DNA of 23,375 nt from JAQGMV01 sp046597455. Its GTDB lineage: Bacteria; Pseudomonadota; Gammaproteobacteria; Burkholderiales; SG8-41. The translations under genes and the position numbers were made by a program. The stretch lies in contig JBKJKJ010000489.1 of the NCBI GenBank assembly GCA_046597455.1, positions 1 through 23,375 on the forward strand, given 5' to 3'. Position 1 is the stretch's first letter, and each line of letters opens with the position of its first letter. This document shows, one piece after another, positions 1 through 6,651 of this stretch. Below the pieces are notes generated by a model. The model was not told where the DNA came from, made no database searches, and saw only the letters and a list, made by a program, of their open reading frames with translations.

Positions 1-1
1 G

Positions 2-625
2 CGCGTGGTGGCACCGTTTGCGGGCGTGATCACGCGGCGCAACGTCGACGTCGGCGACCTGATCGACGCGGGCGGTGGTGCGGCGCGGGCGATGTTCCTT
101 CTGTCGCAGACCGATCCGCTGCGCGTCTACGTCAACGTGCCGCAGGCCTACGCACAGCGCATCAAGACCGGGCAGGAAGTGACGGTGTCGCAGACCGAGC
201 TCGCGCAAACCTTCAAAGGGGTGGTCGCCCGCACCGCCGGATCCATCGACACGGCCAGCCGCACGATGCAGATCGAAGTCACGCTTCCCAACCGCGAAGG
301 CGCGCTCATGCCCGGCGCCTACGTGCAGGTTTTGCTGCCCCTGCAGGCGAGCCAGGGCCTGACGATACCCACGAACGCGTTGATGATCCGCGGGGACGGC
401 ACGCGCGTCGTCGTGGTCGATGCCACCGGACACGTGAACCTGCGCCCGGTCAGGATCGGCCGCAACTATGGTCCGAACGTCGAGGTGCTCGAAGGTCTCA
501 CCGGCAAGGATCAGATCGTACTCAATCCGGCCGACTCGCTCGCCGATGGCGATGCGGTATCCGTCGCCCCCGCAGCGAAGCCCGGGAAACCCGCCAAAGC
601 AGCCGCGCCCGAGGGCGAAAAGTGA
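2..625 (+). CDS. RND efflux periplasmic adaptor (MFP), 3' part
   Basis: This is the C-terminal part of a membrane-fusion (periplasmic adaptor) protein of a tripartite RND efflux pump; the start lies upstream of the window. The reading frame is open from base 2. The first residues, VVAPFAGVITRRNVDVGDLI, are the second half of the lipoyl/barrel-sandwich domain, in the form typical of AcrA/MdtA-like adaptors. A beta-barrel segment follows (about residues 40-110 of the visible part), then a membrane-proximal domain (PTNALMIRGDG to GLTGKDQIVL), and an Ala/Pro/Lys-rich tail. The stop overlaps the GTG of the outer-membrane factor by four bases (GTGA), so the two are translationally coupled. The inner-membrane RND pump gene is not in view and would be expected upstream. 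Substrate cannot be judged from this fragment. Confidence 0.9.
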   Translation, partial: RVVAPFAGVITRRNVDVGDLIDAGGGAARAMFLLSQTDPLRVYVNVPQAYAQRIKTGQEVTVSQTELAQTFKGVVARTAGSIDTASRTMQIEVTLPNREGALMPGAYVQVLLPLQASQGLTIPTNALMIRGDGTRVVVVDATGHVNLRPVRIGRNYGPNVEVLEGLTGKDQIVLNPADSLADGDAVSVAPAAKPGKPAKAAAPEGEK

Positions 626-2064
626 GGGCACGCAAGACGCTCGCCGTTCTTGCCGCGACGGCCGGACTGTCACTTTTCAACGCGTGCGCCCTGTTGCCCG
701 GATATAGCAGGCCGGTGCTCGATATGCCTGTCGCGTGGAAAGTGGAATCGCCCTGGCGGGAGAGCACGCCGCGCGATGGTGCAGCGAAAGGCGCGTGGTG
801 GCAGCGCTTCGGCGACCCGCAGCTCGACGCGCTCGTCCAGCAATCGCTGACCGGCAGCCCGACACTGGCGCTGGCGAATGCGCGGCTCGCGCAGGCGCGC
901 GCGCTGCTGGCTTCGGCTTCGGCCGGTCTGTTCCCACAGGTCAACCTGAACACGCGCGCACAGCGCGCCGCGCTCTCGGCGAATCGCCCGCGAAGCAATC
1001 CGCGGCAATCGCAGCTCTCGACGAGCGAGAACGATTTCATCGGCGCGCTCAACGTGAGTTACGAAGCCGATTTCGCAGGGCGCGTGCGAAACACCATCGA
1101 AGGCGCACGCGCCTCCGCACAGCAGTCGGCGGCCGACTTGGAGAATGTCCGGCTGCTGCTGACTGCCGACGTGGCGACGGCCTACTTCAACCTGCGCGCG
1201 CTGGACATCGAGCTCGACGTGCTTTCGCGCTCGATCGATCTGCAACGACGTGTTCACGGGCTCGCCACCACGCGGCACGATCTCGGCGCCACCTCGGGCC
1301 TAGACGTCGCCCAGCAGCAGGCGCTCCTCGATAGCACGCTCGCGCAGGTCGACGTGCTGCGCAGGCAGCGCGCCCAGTTCGAGCATGCGCTCGCGACACT
1401 GACGGGCACACCGGCGCCGGTGTTTTCGGTCGCCCCCAACGTGAAGCGCGCGCCGCCGCCTGCGGTGCCGATCGGCGTGCCCTCCGATATTCTGGAACGG
1501 CGCCCCGACGTCGCTGCAGCCGAGCGGGCGATGGCCGCGGCCAACGCCCAGATCGGAGTCGCCAACGCCGCGTTCTATCCGAGCATCACCCTGGGCGGAG
1601 CCTACGGCGTGGAAAGCCGCACCTTGCAGAACCTGTTCGACGCACCCAGCCTCATCTGGTCCATCGGCACCTCGCTCGTGCAGCCGCTGTTCGACGCCGG
1701 ACGGCTGCGCGCCAACATGGACAGCGCCCGCGCGGGGTACGAGGCGACGGTGGCCCTCTATCGCCGGGTCGTGCTGACCGCAATGCAGGAAGTCGAGGAC
1801 GGCATCATCGGCATGGCAGCACTCGAGCGCGCGCATGCACAAGCGATGGCGGCGACGGTGAGCGCGAATCGCGTGCTCGATCTCGCAACCACACGCTACG
1901 AAGGCGGCGTGGCGACTTACCTCGACGTCGTCACCGCCCAGCAAAGCCTGCTCAACAGCGAGCGTCTCACGGCACAGTTGCTGGGCCAGCGGCTGCTGAT
2001 CGCGGTGTTCCTGGTGAAGGCGCTCGGCGGCGACTGGGAAAGCAGCGCAGGCGCGCCGGGCTAG
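622..2064 (+). CDS. NodT-family RND outer-membrane channel lipoprotein
   Basis: Outer-membrane factor (TolC/OprM class, NodT family) forming the exit duct of the RND pump whose adaptor precedes it. It has 480 residues, the usual family length. It starts with a hydrophobic signal ending in a lipobox-like LFNAC with Cys22 as the likely lipidated residue; Phe at -3 is not the best lipobox residue. Two outer-membrane efflux repeats follow. The second contains the family signature DILERRPDVAAAE and then ANAQIGVANAAFYPSITLGG, plus FDAGRLRANMDSARAGYE. The GTG start is chosen because it overlaps the adaptor stop (GTGA). The gene ends against the convergent chromate-transporter gene, with the two stop codons overlapping. 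The product should sit in the outer membrane as a trimer. Confidence 0.93.
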   Translation: MRARKTLAVLAATAGLSLFNACALLPGYSRPVLDMPVAWKVESPWRESTPRDGAAKGAWWQRFGDPQLDALVQQSLTGSPTLALANARLAQARALLASASAGLFPQVNLNTRAQRAALSANRPRSNPRQSQLSTSENDFIGALNVSYEADFAGRVRNTIEGARASAQQSAADLENVRLLLTADVATAYFNLRALDIELDVLSRSIDLQRRVHGLATTRHDLGATSGLDVAQQQALLDSTLAQVDVLRRQRAQFEHALATLTGTPAPVFSVAPNVKRAPPPAVPIGVPSDILERRPDVAAAERAMAAANAQIGVANAAFYPSITLGGAYGVESRTLQNLFDAPSLIWSIGTSLVQPLFDAGRLRANMDSARAGYEATVALYRRVVLTAMQEVEDGIIGMAALERAHAQAMAATVSANRVLDLATTRYEGGVATYLDVVTAQQSLLNSERLTAQLLGQRLLIAVFLVKALGGDWESSAGAPG

Positions 2065-2588
2065 ACCAGGCCGCTCATGCCGGCCGCCGCCCCGCCGATG
2101 AGAAGCACGATCGGGTTGAGCCGCGTGCGCAGGAGCAGCAGCACCGTCAAACCCGTGAGCAGGTAGCCTCGCCAGTCATCGTTGACCGCAGGCAGCAGGA
2201 TCCACCCGCTCGCGAAAATGAGTCCCATCGTGATCGGCGTCAGGCCGCGGCGCACCGCGATCCCGAAAGCAGCCTTAGGATGCCGCGCGTGCAGGTGCGC
2301 GACGAAAAGCGTAAGCGTGCACGACGGCACCAGCATCGCCAAGGTGGTTGCGATGGCGCCCCGCCAGCCGGCGATGTGCCAGCCGTAAAGCGGGATGTAC
2401 ATGACGTTGGGCCCGGGCGAGATCTGCGCGAGCGCAAAGATTTCCGCGAACTGGCTGCTCGTCATCCATCCGTTGAGCTCGACGACGTAGCGATGCATCT
2501 CGGGCAGCACCGACGGCGCGCCGCCGACCGCCAGAAAAGAGAGCATCAGGAAATACAGGAACAGCGCACCGAGCTGGGCGAAATCCAT
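2061..2588 (-). CDS. chromate transporter family protein, second half of a split pair
   Basis: Single CHR-domain membrane protein of about 175 residues, one half of a two-gene ChrA-type transporter. The domain hallmarks are present: LAVGGAPSVLPEM near the N-terminus, then a W-x-F-x-E segment, FALAQISPGPNVMYIPLYG with the family PGP motif, and GWRGAIATTLAMLVPS. A set of hydrophobic helices follows to the C-terminus (LLLLRTRLNPIVLLIGGAAAGM). I chose the ATG at 2588, which overlaps the stop of the upstream partner by one base (TGATG), indicating coupling. Short CHR proteins usually work as pairs. The family is named for chromate efflux, but transport of chromate by this pair is inferred from family only. 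No chromate-resistance regulator is adjacent. Confidence 0.85.
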   Translation of the reverse strand: MDFAQLGALFLYFLMLSFLAVGGAPSVLPEMHRYVVELNGWMTSSQFAEIFALAQISPGPNVMYIPLYGWHIAGWRGAIATTLAMLVPSCTLTLFVAHLHARHPKAAFGIAVRRGLTPITMGLIFASGWILLPAVNDDWRGYLLTGLTVLLLLRTRLNPIVLLIGGAAAGMSGLV

Positions 2589-3142
2589 CAGAGCCTGCCT
2601 CGCCAGGTTGCCCCGATGGCCAACGGCGCGAGCACACCGACGACCGCGAGAAAAGGCCAGCGCGTCACACCGACGCCGGCGAACGTCAGCGCCACGAACA
2701 CCCATGGGCGCCAGCGCCGCTGCAATACCGCACTCATTTTGGCCGCCATGGCGATCAGCAGGCCGACCGCCACAGCCGACATGCCCGTCAACGCATTCTG
2801 CACGAGCGGCAGCGAGCCGTAGCGCTGGTGCATTGCGCCGAGCGCCGCAATGACGAGACACGGCGCCGCCATGAACCCGACAAGCGAAGCCATCGCGCCG
2901 CGCCACCCCGCGAAGCGATAGCCGACCAGCACCGCCATGTTGGTGCCGTTCGCGCCGGGGAGAAGCTGCGCGAGCGACAGCATCTCGACGAACTCCTGTT
3001 CGGTGAGCCAGCGGCGGCGCTCGACGAGCGCGCGCCGCGACCAGAAGAGCGCACCGCCGAAGCTCGAGAGCGTGATTTGCGTGAATGCGACGAACAGGGC
3101 GCCCGCGCCGATGCGCGGCGCCGGTGACTCGGGTGTGTTCAT
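2588..3142 (-). CDS. chromate transporter family protein, first half of a split pair
   Basis: Single CHR-domain membrane protein of about 184 residues, upstream partner of the gene ending at 2061. Motifs seen are SSFGGALFWSRRALVERRRW, then EFVEMLSLAQLLPGANGTNM and GYRFAGWRGAMASLVGF. The first motif corresponds to the FGG box and the second to the usual PGP region, which here is PGA: the second proline is lost while the partner keeps it. Several hydrophobic helices follow. The ATG at 3142 is preferred over an in-frame TTG 96 bases upstream, because the extension has the low-complexity look of non-coding sequence. No convincing ribosome-binding site precedes the ATG, so the start is the least certain point. 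Function as an anion transporter with its partner is inferred from family. Confidence 0.82.
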   Translation of the reverse strand: MNTPESPAPRIGAGALFVAFTQITLSSFGGALFWSRRALVERRRWLTEQEFVEMLSLAQLLPGANGTNMAVLVGYRFAGWRGAMASLVGFMAAPCLVIAALGAMHQRYGSLPLVQNALTGMSAVAVGLLIAMAAKMSAVLQRRWRPWVFVALTFAGVGVTRWPFLAVVGVLAPLAIGATWRGRL

Positions 3143-3252
3143 GGAGGACTTGGGTTCAGATTGCGTATTGCCGAATCGTCCGCGACTGCCACATCTGTCG
3201 TGGAAGCCTGGGCGAGCTAGAGGATGAAGCGTCGGCAACCCGCCGCGGCTGC

Positions 3253-3282
3253 GACTGAGACTGAGACTGAGGCCGAGACTGG
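3253..3282. repeat. short hexanucleotide tandem repeat
   Basis: About five tandem copies of the six-base unit GACTGA. Three are exact (3253-3270), followed by variant copies GGCCGA and GACTGG. It lies between the chromate-transporter gene and the dehydrogenase remnant, in DNA without a convincing gene. Such a run could change length by slipped-strand mispairing, but no start codon or promoter is placed so that this would obviously switch anything. Confidence 0.7.
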
Positions 3283-3295
3283 GCAGGAGACGTGT

Positions 3296-3487
3296 CTATG
3301 ACTCCAGCACGTAAGGCACGCCGCAGCGTTCGCAGATCGCCCGGATCTGTTCGGCGAGTTTCTGCGGGATGGGTATGCCATCGCGCAGGCGCCGCTCGCG
3401 CGACGCCGCTTCCGGATCGCCGTGAACCAGGACAGGCTCCTCGGGGTCGACCGCGGGCGTGCCGTGCAACACGTCCGGATGGACGTG
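3296..3487 (-). pseudogene. C-terminal remnant of an Ldh-family (malate/L-lactate dehydrogenase-like) oxidoreductase
   Basis: Reading the minus strand into the TAG at 3298-3296 gives a conserved-looking tail: VLVHGDPEAASRERRLRDGI, then PIPQKLAEQI and a Cys-containing CGVPYVLES end. This matches the C-terminus of the NAD(P)-dependent malate/L-lactate/ureidoglycolate dehydrogenase family, where a V-L-x-P-G-E-P-E block is followed by R-x-x-G-I-P-(I/L)-P and ends in G-V-P. About 60 residues resemble the family. No ATG exists in this frame, the upstream sequence lacks the Rossmann-like core, and 5' of 3487 the similarity ends. I therefore call it a decayed 3' remnant. A small genuine protein starting at an internal GTG is the alternative; the identification rests on motif memory, not on a search. 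Confidence 0.5.
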
Positions 3488-3522
3488 ATTTGCTCGCGCA
3501 CGCGTTCGGCTGCGACATTCAT

Positions 3523-3794
3523 GATGTTCGGTGACTCCTCGTGGATTTCTGCTCGATTTCGCGCCCGGGATCTTACGTGCCGGGGCTGCGTCTGAGCCTT
3601 CGATAATTGCGAAAATCGGCTCGCGCTGTCAATGACGGCGGTGCGGTCATTGAAAAGGCCAGGCTCGGCGCCTGGCCCTTTCTTCTTCTTTCTTCTCTGC
3701 GGGCTTCTTGAAGAGCGGATTAAAGCGACCCGATGAAGCGCCAGGTCGTCTCAATGCTCATCGGGACGAACCCTATTGTGATCACCGCTGCAAG
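3523..3794. other. intergenic stretch between dehydrogenase remnant and higA-like gene
   Basis: About 270 bases without a credible gene on either strand. It holds an inverted repeat CAATGAC/GTCATTG at 3630-3652 and, immediately beside it, the strong terminator hairpin at 3657-3677. A pyrimidine-rich run follows (about 3678-3700 on the plus strand). I see no further coding remnants in it. Confidence 0.6.
3653..3677 (-). terminator. rho-independent terminator (possibly bidirectional)
   Basis: GGCCAGGC (3657-3664) and GCCTGGCC (3670-3677) form a perfect eight-base-pair stem with a five-base loop. On the minus strand it is followed directly by TTTT (complement of 3653-3656), a standard intrinsic terminator for transcripts coming from the toxin-antitoxin locus about 120 bases upstream. 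On the plus strand it is followed by a C/T-rich run with several TTT, so it could also stop plus-strand transcription. Confidence 0.75.
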
Positions 3795-4127
3795 CTAAGC
3801 CGCTTGTGCGTGCAGACGAAGGCCAAGCGCTTTGGCAACTTTAAGAACGGTAGCGAAGCTCGGGTTGCCGGTCTCGCTCAGTGCTTTGTACAGGCTTTCC
3901 CGACTCAGCCCGGTGTCGCGCGCCACCTGTGACATGCCTTTCGCACGAGCGATGTCACCAAGCGCACGGGCAATGCCTGCCGCATCATCGGGCGCTTCAG
4001 CGAGCCAGGCATCGAGGTAGGCAGCCATTTCGTCGGGTGTGCGCAACTGCTCGGCTATGTCGTAGGCAAGGGTCTTGGTCTTTGCCTTGGATTTGGACGT
4101 GGTTTTGCGCATGACGGGTCGTCTCAT
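3795..4127 (-). CDS. HigA-like antitoxin (addiction-module antidote, HTH)
   Basis: A 110-residue DNA-binding antitoxin of the putative addiction-module antidote family that accompanies HigB-type (RelE-superfamily) toxins. The C-terminal half is a helix-turn-helix of the Cro/C1 type: ARAKGMSQVARDTGLSRESL followed by YKALS, then the family hallmark GNPSFATVLKVAKALGL. The N-terminus is Lys-rich. The ATG at 4127 is chosen because it overlaps the TGA of the toxin gene (ATGA), the normal toxin-antitoxin coupling; an ATG at 4112 is possible. In the family, the antitoxin binds the toxin and represses its own promoter. Here the toxin frame is broken, so this protein may be an orphan regulator. Confidence 0.9.
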   Translation of the reverse strand: MRRPVMRKTTSKSKAKTKTLAYDIAEQLRTPDEMAAYLDAWLAEAPDDAAGIARALGDIARAKGMSQVARDTGLSRESLYKALSETGNPSFATVLKVAKALGLRLHAQAA

Positions 4128-4410
4128 AAATTGCGAGCAAGGGCAACGGCGGCTCTGATGTCCTGCTGCTGCGTTGATTTGTCACCACCGGCGAGCAAAA
4201 TAATGACTTCGCCTCCTCGTTCTATGTAATAGACGCGATACCCAGGCCCGGAGTCGATCTTCAGTTCGGAGATGCCGCCAGCGAGGCTTCGATGCTGCCC
4301 AGGGTTTCCGTGCGCCAGGCGGTCGACACGGCCTGAATGCGCGCCCGGCCCGCTCGGTCCTTCAGAGCGTTGATCCAGTCTCGATAGACCTCGGTCGTCC
4401 GAACGAGCAT
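4124..4410 (-). pseudogene. HigB/RelE-like toxin, frameshifted by one base
   Basis: Toxin gene of the same module, read from ATG at 4410. The first frame gives MLVRTTEVYRDWINALKDRA followed by GRARIQA, the normal N-terminus of this family. It then runs into a premature stop near 4261. In the adjacent frame, from about 4330 on, the rest of the toxin is intact: VDRLAHGNPGQHRSLAGGIS, ELKIDSGPGYRVYYIERGG, and EVIILLAGGDKSTQQQDIRA up to LARNL and a TGA at 4126-4124. Restoring one base (for example a C in GGCC near 4331-4333, giving Q-A-R-V-D) would rebuild a 95-residue protein of normal length. The break is therefore a single-base deletion, unless it is a sequencing error or programmed slippage. 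The stop overlaps the antitoxin ATG. Confidence 0.85.
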
Positions 4411-4434
4411 GGGCGAGTGTATCCTATGCGCTAC

Positions 4435-4591
4435 ATGTGGCAAGGGCTTGAAGGGGCAAACACCACAGGCCTCGACTACGTTTTCCCGGATAAAAACGCT
4501 GCGCGCCGACGCGGGTTATCCTAAGCTCCCGCACGATGCGGAGCTGAGCCCGGACCCGAAACCGGGCCTGATCGAAGCGTACAAGGTCTAA
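4435..4591 (+). other. possible frameshifted C-terminal remnant, family unknown
   Basis: One plus-strand frame from 4435 reads MWQGLEGANTTGLDYVFPDK and stops at 4524. The neighbouring frame continues with LRADAGYPKLPHDAELSPDP and KPGLIEAYKV, stopping at 4591, four bases before the aldolase ATG. The two pieces look like ordinary protein sequence that a single frameshift would join. I do not recognise the family. It may be the tail of an older gene cut off by arrival of the toxin-antitoxin locus, or it may be chance. Confidence 0.25.
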
Positions 4592-4595
4592 CACC

Positions 4596-5525
4596 ATGCC
4601 TTTCAACGAGCAGGCGTCCGGCGTCTACACGATCGCGGCAACTCCGTTCCACCCCGATGGCCGTGTCGATACGGCTTCGATCGACCGGGTGACGGACTTT
4701 TATCTCGAGTGCGGCGTCAGCGGCATCACGGCGCTGGGTGTCATGGGTGAGGCAACCAAGCTCGATGGCGCCGAATCGGTCTCCCTCGTAAAACAGATGG
4801 TGAAGCGGGCAGGCCAGGTGCCTGTCATCGTCGGCGTCACCTCACCGGGGTTCGCGCCGATGCGTGCGCTGGCGCGCGAGTCGATGGAAGCCGGCGCCGC
4901 AGGCGTGATGATCGCCCCGCCGCCGACACTGCGCACGGACGATCAGATCGTCACGTATTACCGGCAGGCGCGCGAAGCCATCGGTGACGACGTGCCGTTC
5001 GCGCTTCAGGACTACCCGCTCGCTTTCAGCGTCGTGATGACGCCGCAGGTCCTGGCCAGAATCGTCACGGAGAATCCGTCGTGCGTCATGCTCAAGATCG
5101 AAGACTGGCCGAGCCTCGAAAAAATCACGGCCGTGCGCAAGCTCGAGACAGACGGCGCCATGCGACGCGTGTCGATACTCACCGGGAATGGCGCCATCTT
5201 CGTGGATTTCGAGCTCGAGCGCGGCTCGGATGGCGCCATGACGGGATACGCATTCCCCGACATGCTCGTCGATCTCGTAACGCTTTCGCAGGCAGGCAAG
5301 CGGGACGAGGCGCACGATCTGTTCTATTCGCACCTTCCGCTGATCCGTTACGAGCAGCAGCCCGGCGTCGGGCTGGCGGTTCGAAAATACATCCTCATGA
5401 CGCGCGGGGTGATCACCTCCGACACCCAGCGCAAACCCGGTTCGGCATTGTCGCCGACCGCACGCGCGGAGGTGGATTATCTGCTGTCGCGAGTCGCGCG
5501 ATTCGACCCGCGCGCTCGCGTATAG
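4596..5525 (+). CDS. DapA/NAL-family aldolase or dehydratase
   Basis: A 309-residue member of the dihydrodipicolinate synthase/N-acetylneuraminate lyase superfamily: class I, Schiff-base, (beta/alpha)8-barrel enzymes that cleave, condense or dehydrate 2-oxo acids. The pyruvate-binding loop is LGVMGEATKLD (about residues 48-57). The catalytic tyrosine is probably Tyr140 in LQDYP, and the Schiff-base lysine is Lys167 in VMLKIED. Length fits the family. The loop GEATKL instead of the DapA-like G-T-T-G-E, and the absence of a lysine-pathway context, argue against a true dapA. A following Bug receptor 37 bases downstream suggests catabolic use, for example of a sugar acid. The substrate cannot be set from sequence. 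ATG at 4596 is preceded by a weak AAGG. Confidence 0.9.
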   Translation: MPFNEQASGVYTIAATPFHPDGRVDTASIDRVTDFYLECGVSGITALGVMGEATKLDGAESVSLVKQMVKRAGQVPVIVGVTSPGFAPMRALARESMEAGAAGVMIAPPPTLRTDDQIVTYYRQAREAIGDDVPFALQDYPLAFSVVMTPQVLARIVTENPSCVMLKIEDWPSLEKITAVRKLETDGAMRRVSILTGNGAIFVDFELERGSDGAMTGYAFPDMLVDLVTLSQAGKRDEAHDLFYSHLPLIRYEQQPGVGLAVRKYILMTRGVITSDTQRKPGSALSPTARAEVDYLLSRVARFDPRARV

Positions 5526-5562
5526 CAGCGCTCGAACTTCCAACCGGGGGAGCGATTCGCCG

Positions 5563-6525
5563 ATGAAACCAAGCCGCGTATTGTCCATGCTCGTGCTCGC
5601 TGCAGCCTTGCCTGCCGCGCACGCGCAAACGGGAAAATGGCCCGACAAACCGGTTCGCGTCGTCGTGCCCTTCGCACCCGGAGGCAGCACCGACATCATC
5701 GGCCGCGTGCTCGCGGCAAAATTATCCCAGGAGCTCGGGCAGCAGTTCATCATCGACAATCGCGCCGGCGCCGGCGGCTCGATCGGCACCGACATCGTGG
5801 TGCGCGCCAATCCCGACGGCTATACGCTCATCATCGTCGCAACGAGCTACGCCACGAATGCCGCGCTCTACAAGCTGTCGTACGACCCGGTCAGGGACAT
5901 CGCGCCGGTCGGCGTGCTGCACAAAGGACCTTTCGCGGTAGCCGTCAACCCGTCGGTCAGCGCGTCCGGCGTGAAGGAATTCATCGAGCTTGCGCGCGCG
6001 AAACCCCGCGGAATCACGTATGGCTCCTCGGGCATCGGCGGCGCCACGCATCTGGCGACCGAGCTTTTTCAGCAGATGACGAAGACCACGATGGTGCACG
6101 TTCCCTACAAGGGCGATGCGCCCGCCATCGTCGACCTGCTCGGCGGCCAGATACAGATTATCTTCTCCTCGGTGCCGGCGCTGATGCCGCACCTGAAAGC
6201 GAACCGGCTGCGCGCGCTCGCCGTCACCACGCTCGAGCGTTACGGGGAGCTTCCCGACCTGCCTACGGTCGCCGAGACCGTTCCCGGCTACGAGCACACG
6301 TCGTGGAACGGCATGTGGGCACCCGCGCGAACACCGAGAGCCGTCATCGTGAAGCTCAATGAGACGCTCGGGCGCATTCTGAAGCAGCCGGACGTCCAGG
6401 ATCGGCTCCGCGCCGACGGCCGCGAGCCGGCGCATTCCACGCCGGACGAATTCCAGCGCGTGATCGCGAAGGAAATCGAGAAATGGAAGATGGTGGTGAA
6501 GGTCGGCAACATCAAAGTGCAGTGA
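5563..6525 (+). CDS. Bug/TctC-family periplasmic solute-binding protein
   Basis: A 320-residue extracytoplasmic receptor of the Bug family, which binds carboxylates and related small molecules in the periplasm. A signal peptide with cleavage after about AHA (residue 21) is followed by the family start W-P-D-K-P-V-R-V-V-V-P-F-A-P-G-G. Next come IDNRAGAGGSIGTDIV and NPDGYTL, then GSSGIGGATHLATELFQ, VHVPYKGDAPAIVDLLGG and LPDLPTVAE, all in family order. GGGGGAG about eleven bases upstream of the ATG serves as ribosome-binding site. It lies just downstream of the DapA-family gene and is probably co-transcribed. No TctA/TctB membrane partner is nearby, so it is one of the orphan receptors typical of Burkholderiales. 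Confidence 0.95.
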   Translation: MKPSRVLSMLVLAAALPAAHAQTGKWPDKPVRVVVPFAPGGSTDIIGRVLAAKLSQELGQQFIIDNRAGAGGSIGTDIVVRANPDGYTLIIVATSYATNAALYKLSYDPVRDIAPVGVLHKGPFAVAVNPSVSASGVKEFIELARAKPRGITYGSSGIGGATHLATELFQQMTKTTMVHVPYKGDAPAIVDLLGGQIQIIFSSVPALMPHLKANRLRALAVTTLERYGELPDLPTVAETVPGYEHTSWNGMWAPARTPRAVIVKLNETLGRILKQPDVQDRLRADGREPAHSTPDEFQRVIAKEIEKWKMVVKVGNIKVQ

Positions 6526-6566
6526 TGAGGCGGCGCAGTCACGCGTCACGCGCTCATGGCTTACGC

Positions 6567-6582
6567 TCGAGTCATCACTCGA
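6567..6582 (+). terminator. weak hairpin in the Bug-MFS gap
   Basis: TCGAGT and ACTCGA form a six-base-pair stem with a four-base loop inside the 126-base gap between the Bug gene and the MFS gene. A moderately T-rich stretch follows (GGTTTGCCTGTTTT). It may end the upstream transcript, but the stem is short and the T-run is not adjacent, so this is tentative. Confidence 0.3.
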
Positions 6583-6651
6583 CGGTTTGCCTGTTTTGAT
6601 GATCTGCTGCCGTACTTCGGCTATTCTTAGGCGCACGTAAGGGGAGCGTCG

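Noticed and set aside
2061..3142. A chromate-resistance operon
   Set aside because: Only the paired CHR proteins are present, with no chrB-type regulator or reductase, so resistance is not supported beyond family naming.
3253..3282. CRISPR-like repeat
   Set aside because: The unit is only six bases with no spacers; it is a simple tandem repeat.
4261..4443. A 60-residue minus-strand ORF taken as a complete small protein
   Set aside because: It is the 5' half of the toxin before the frameshift; the remaining family sequence continues in the next frame.
4596..5525. Biosynthetic dapA (4-hydroxy-tetrahydrodipicolinate synthase)
   Set aside because: The superfamily is clear, but the loop GEATKL, the Bug neighbour and lack of lysine-pathway genes favour a catabolic paralogue.
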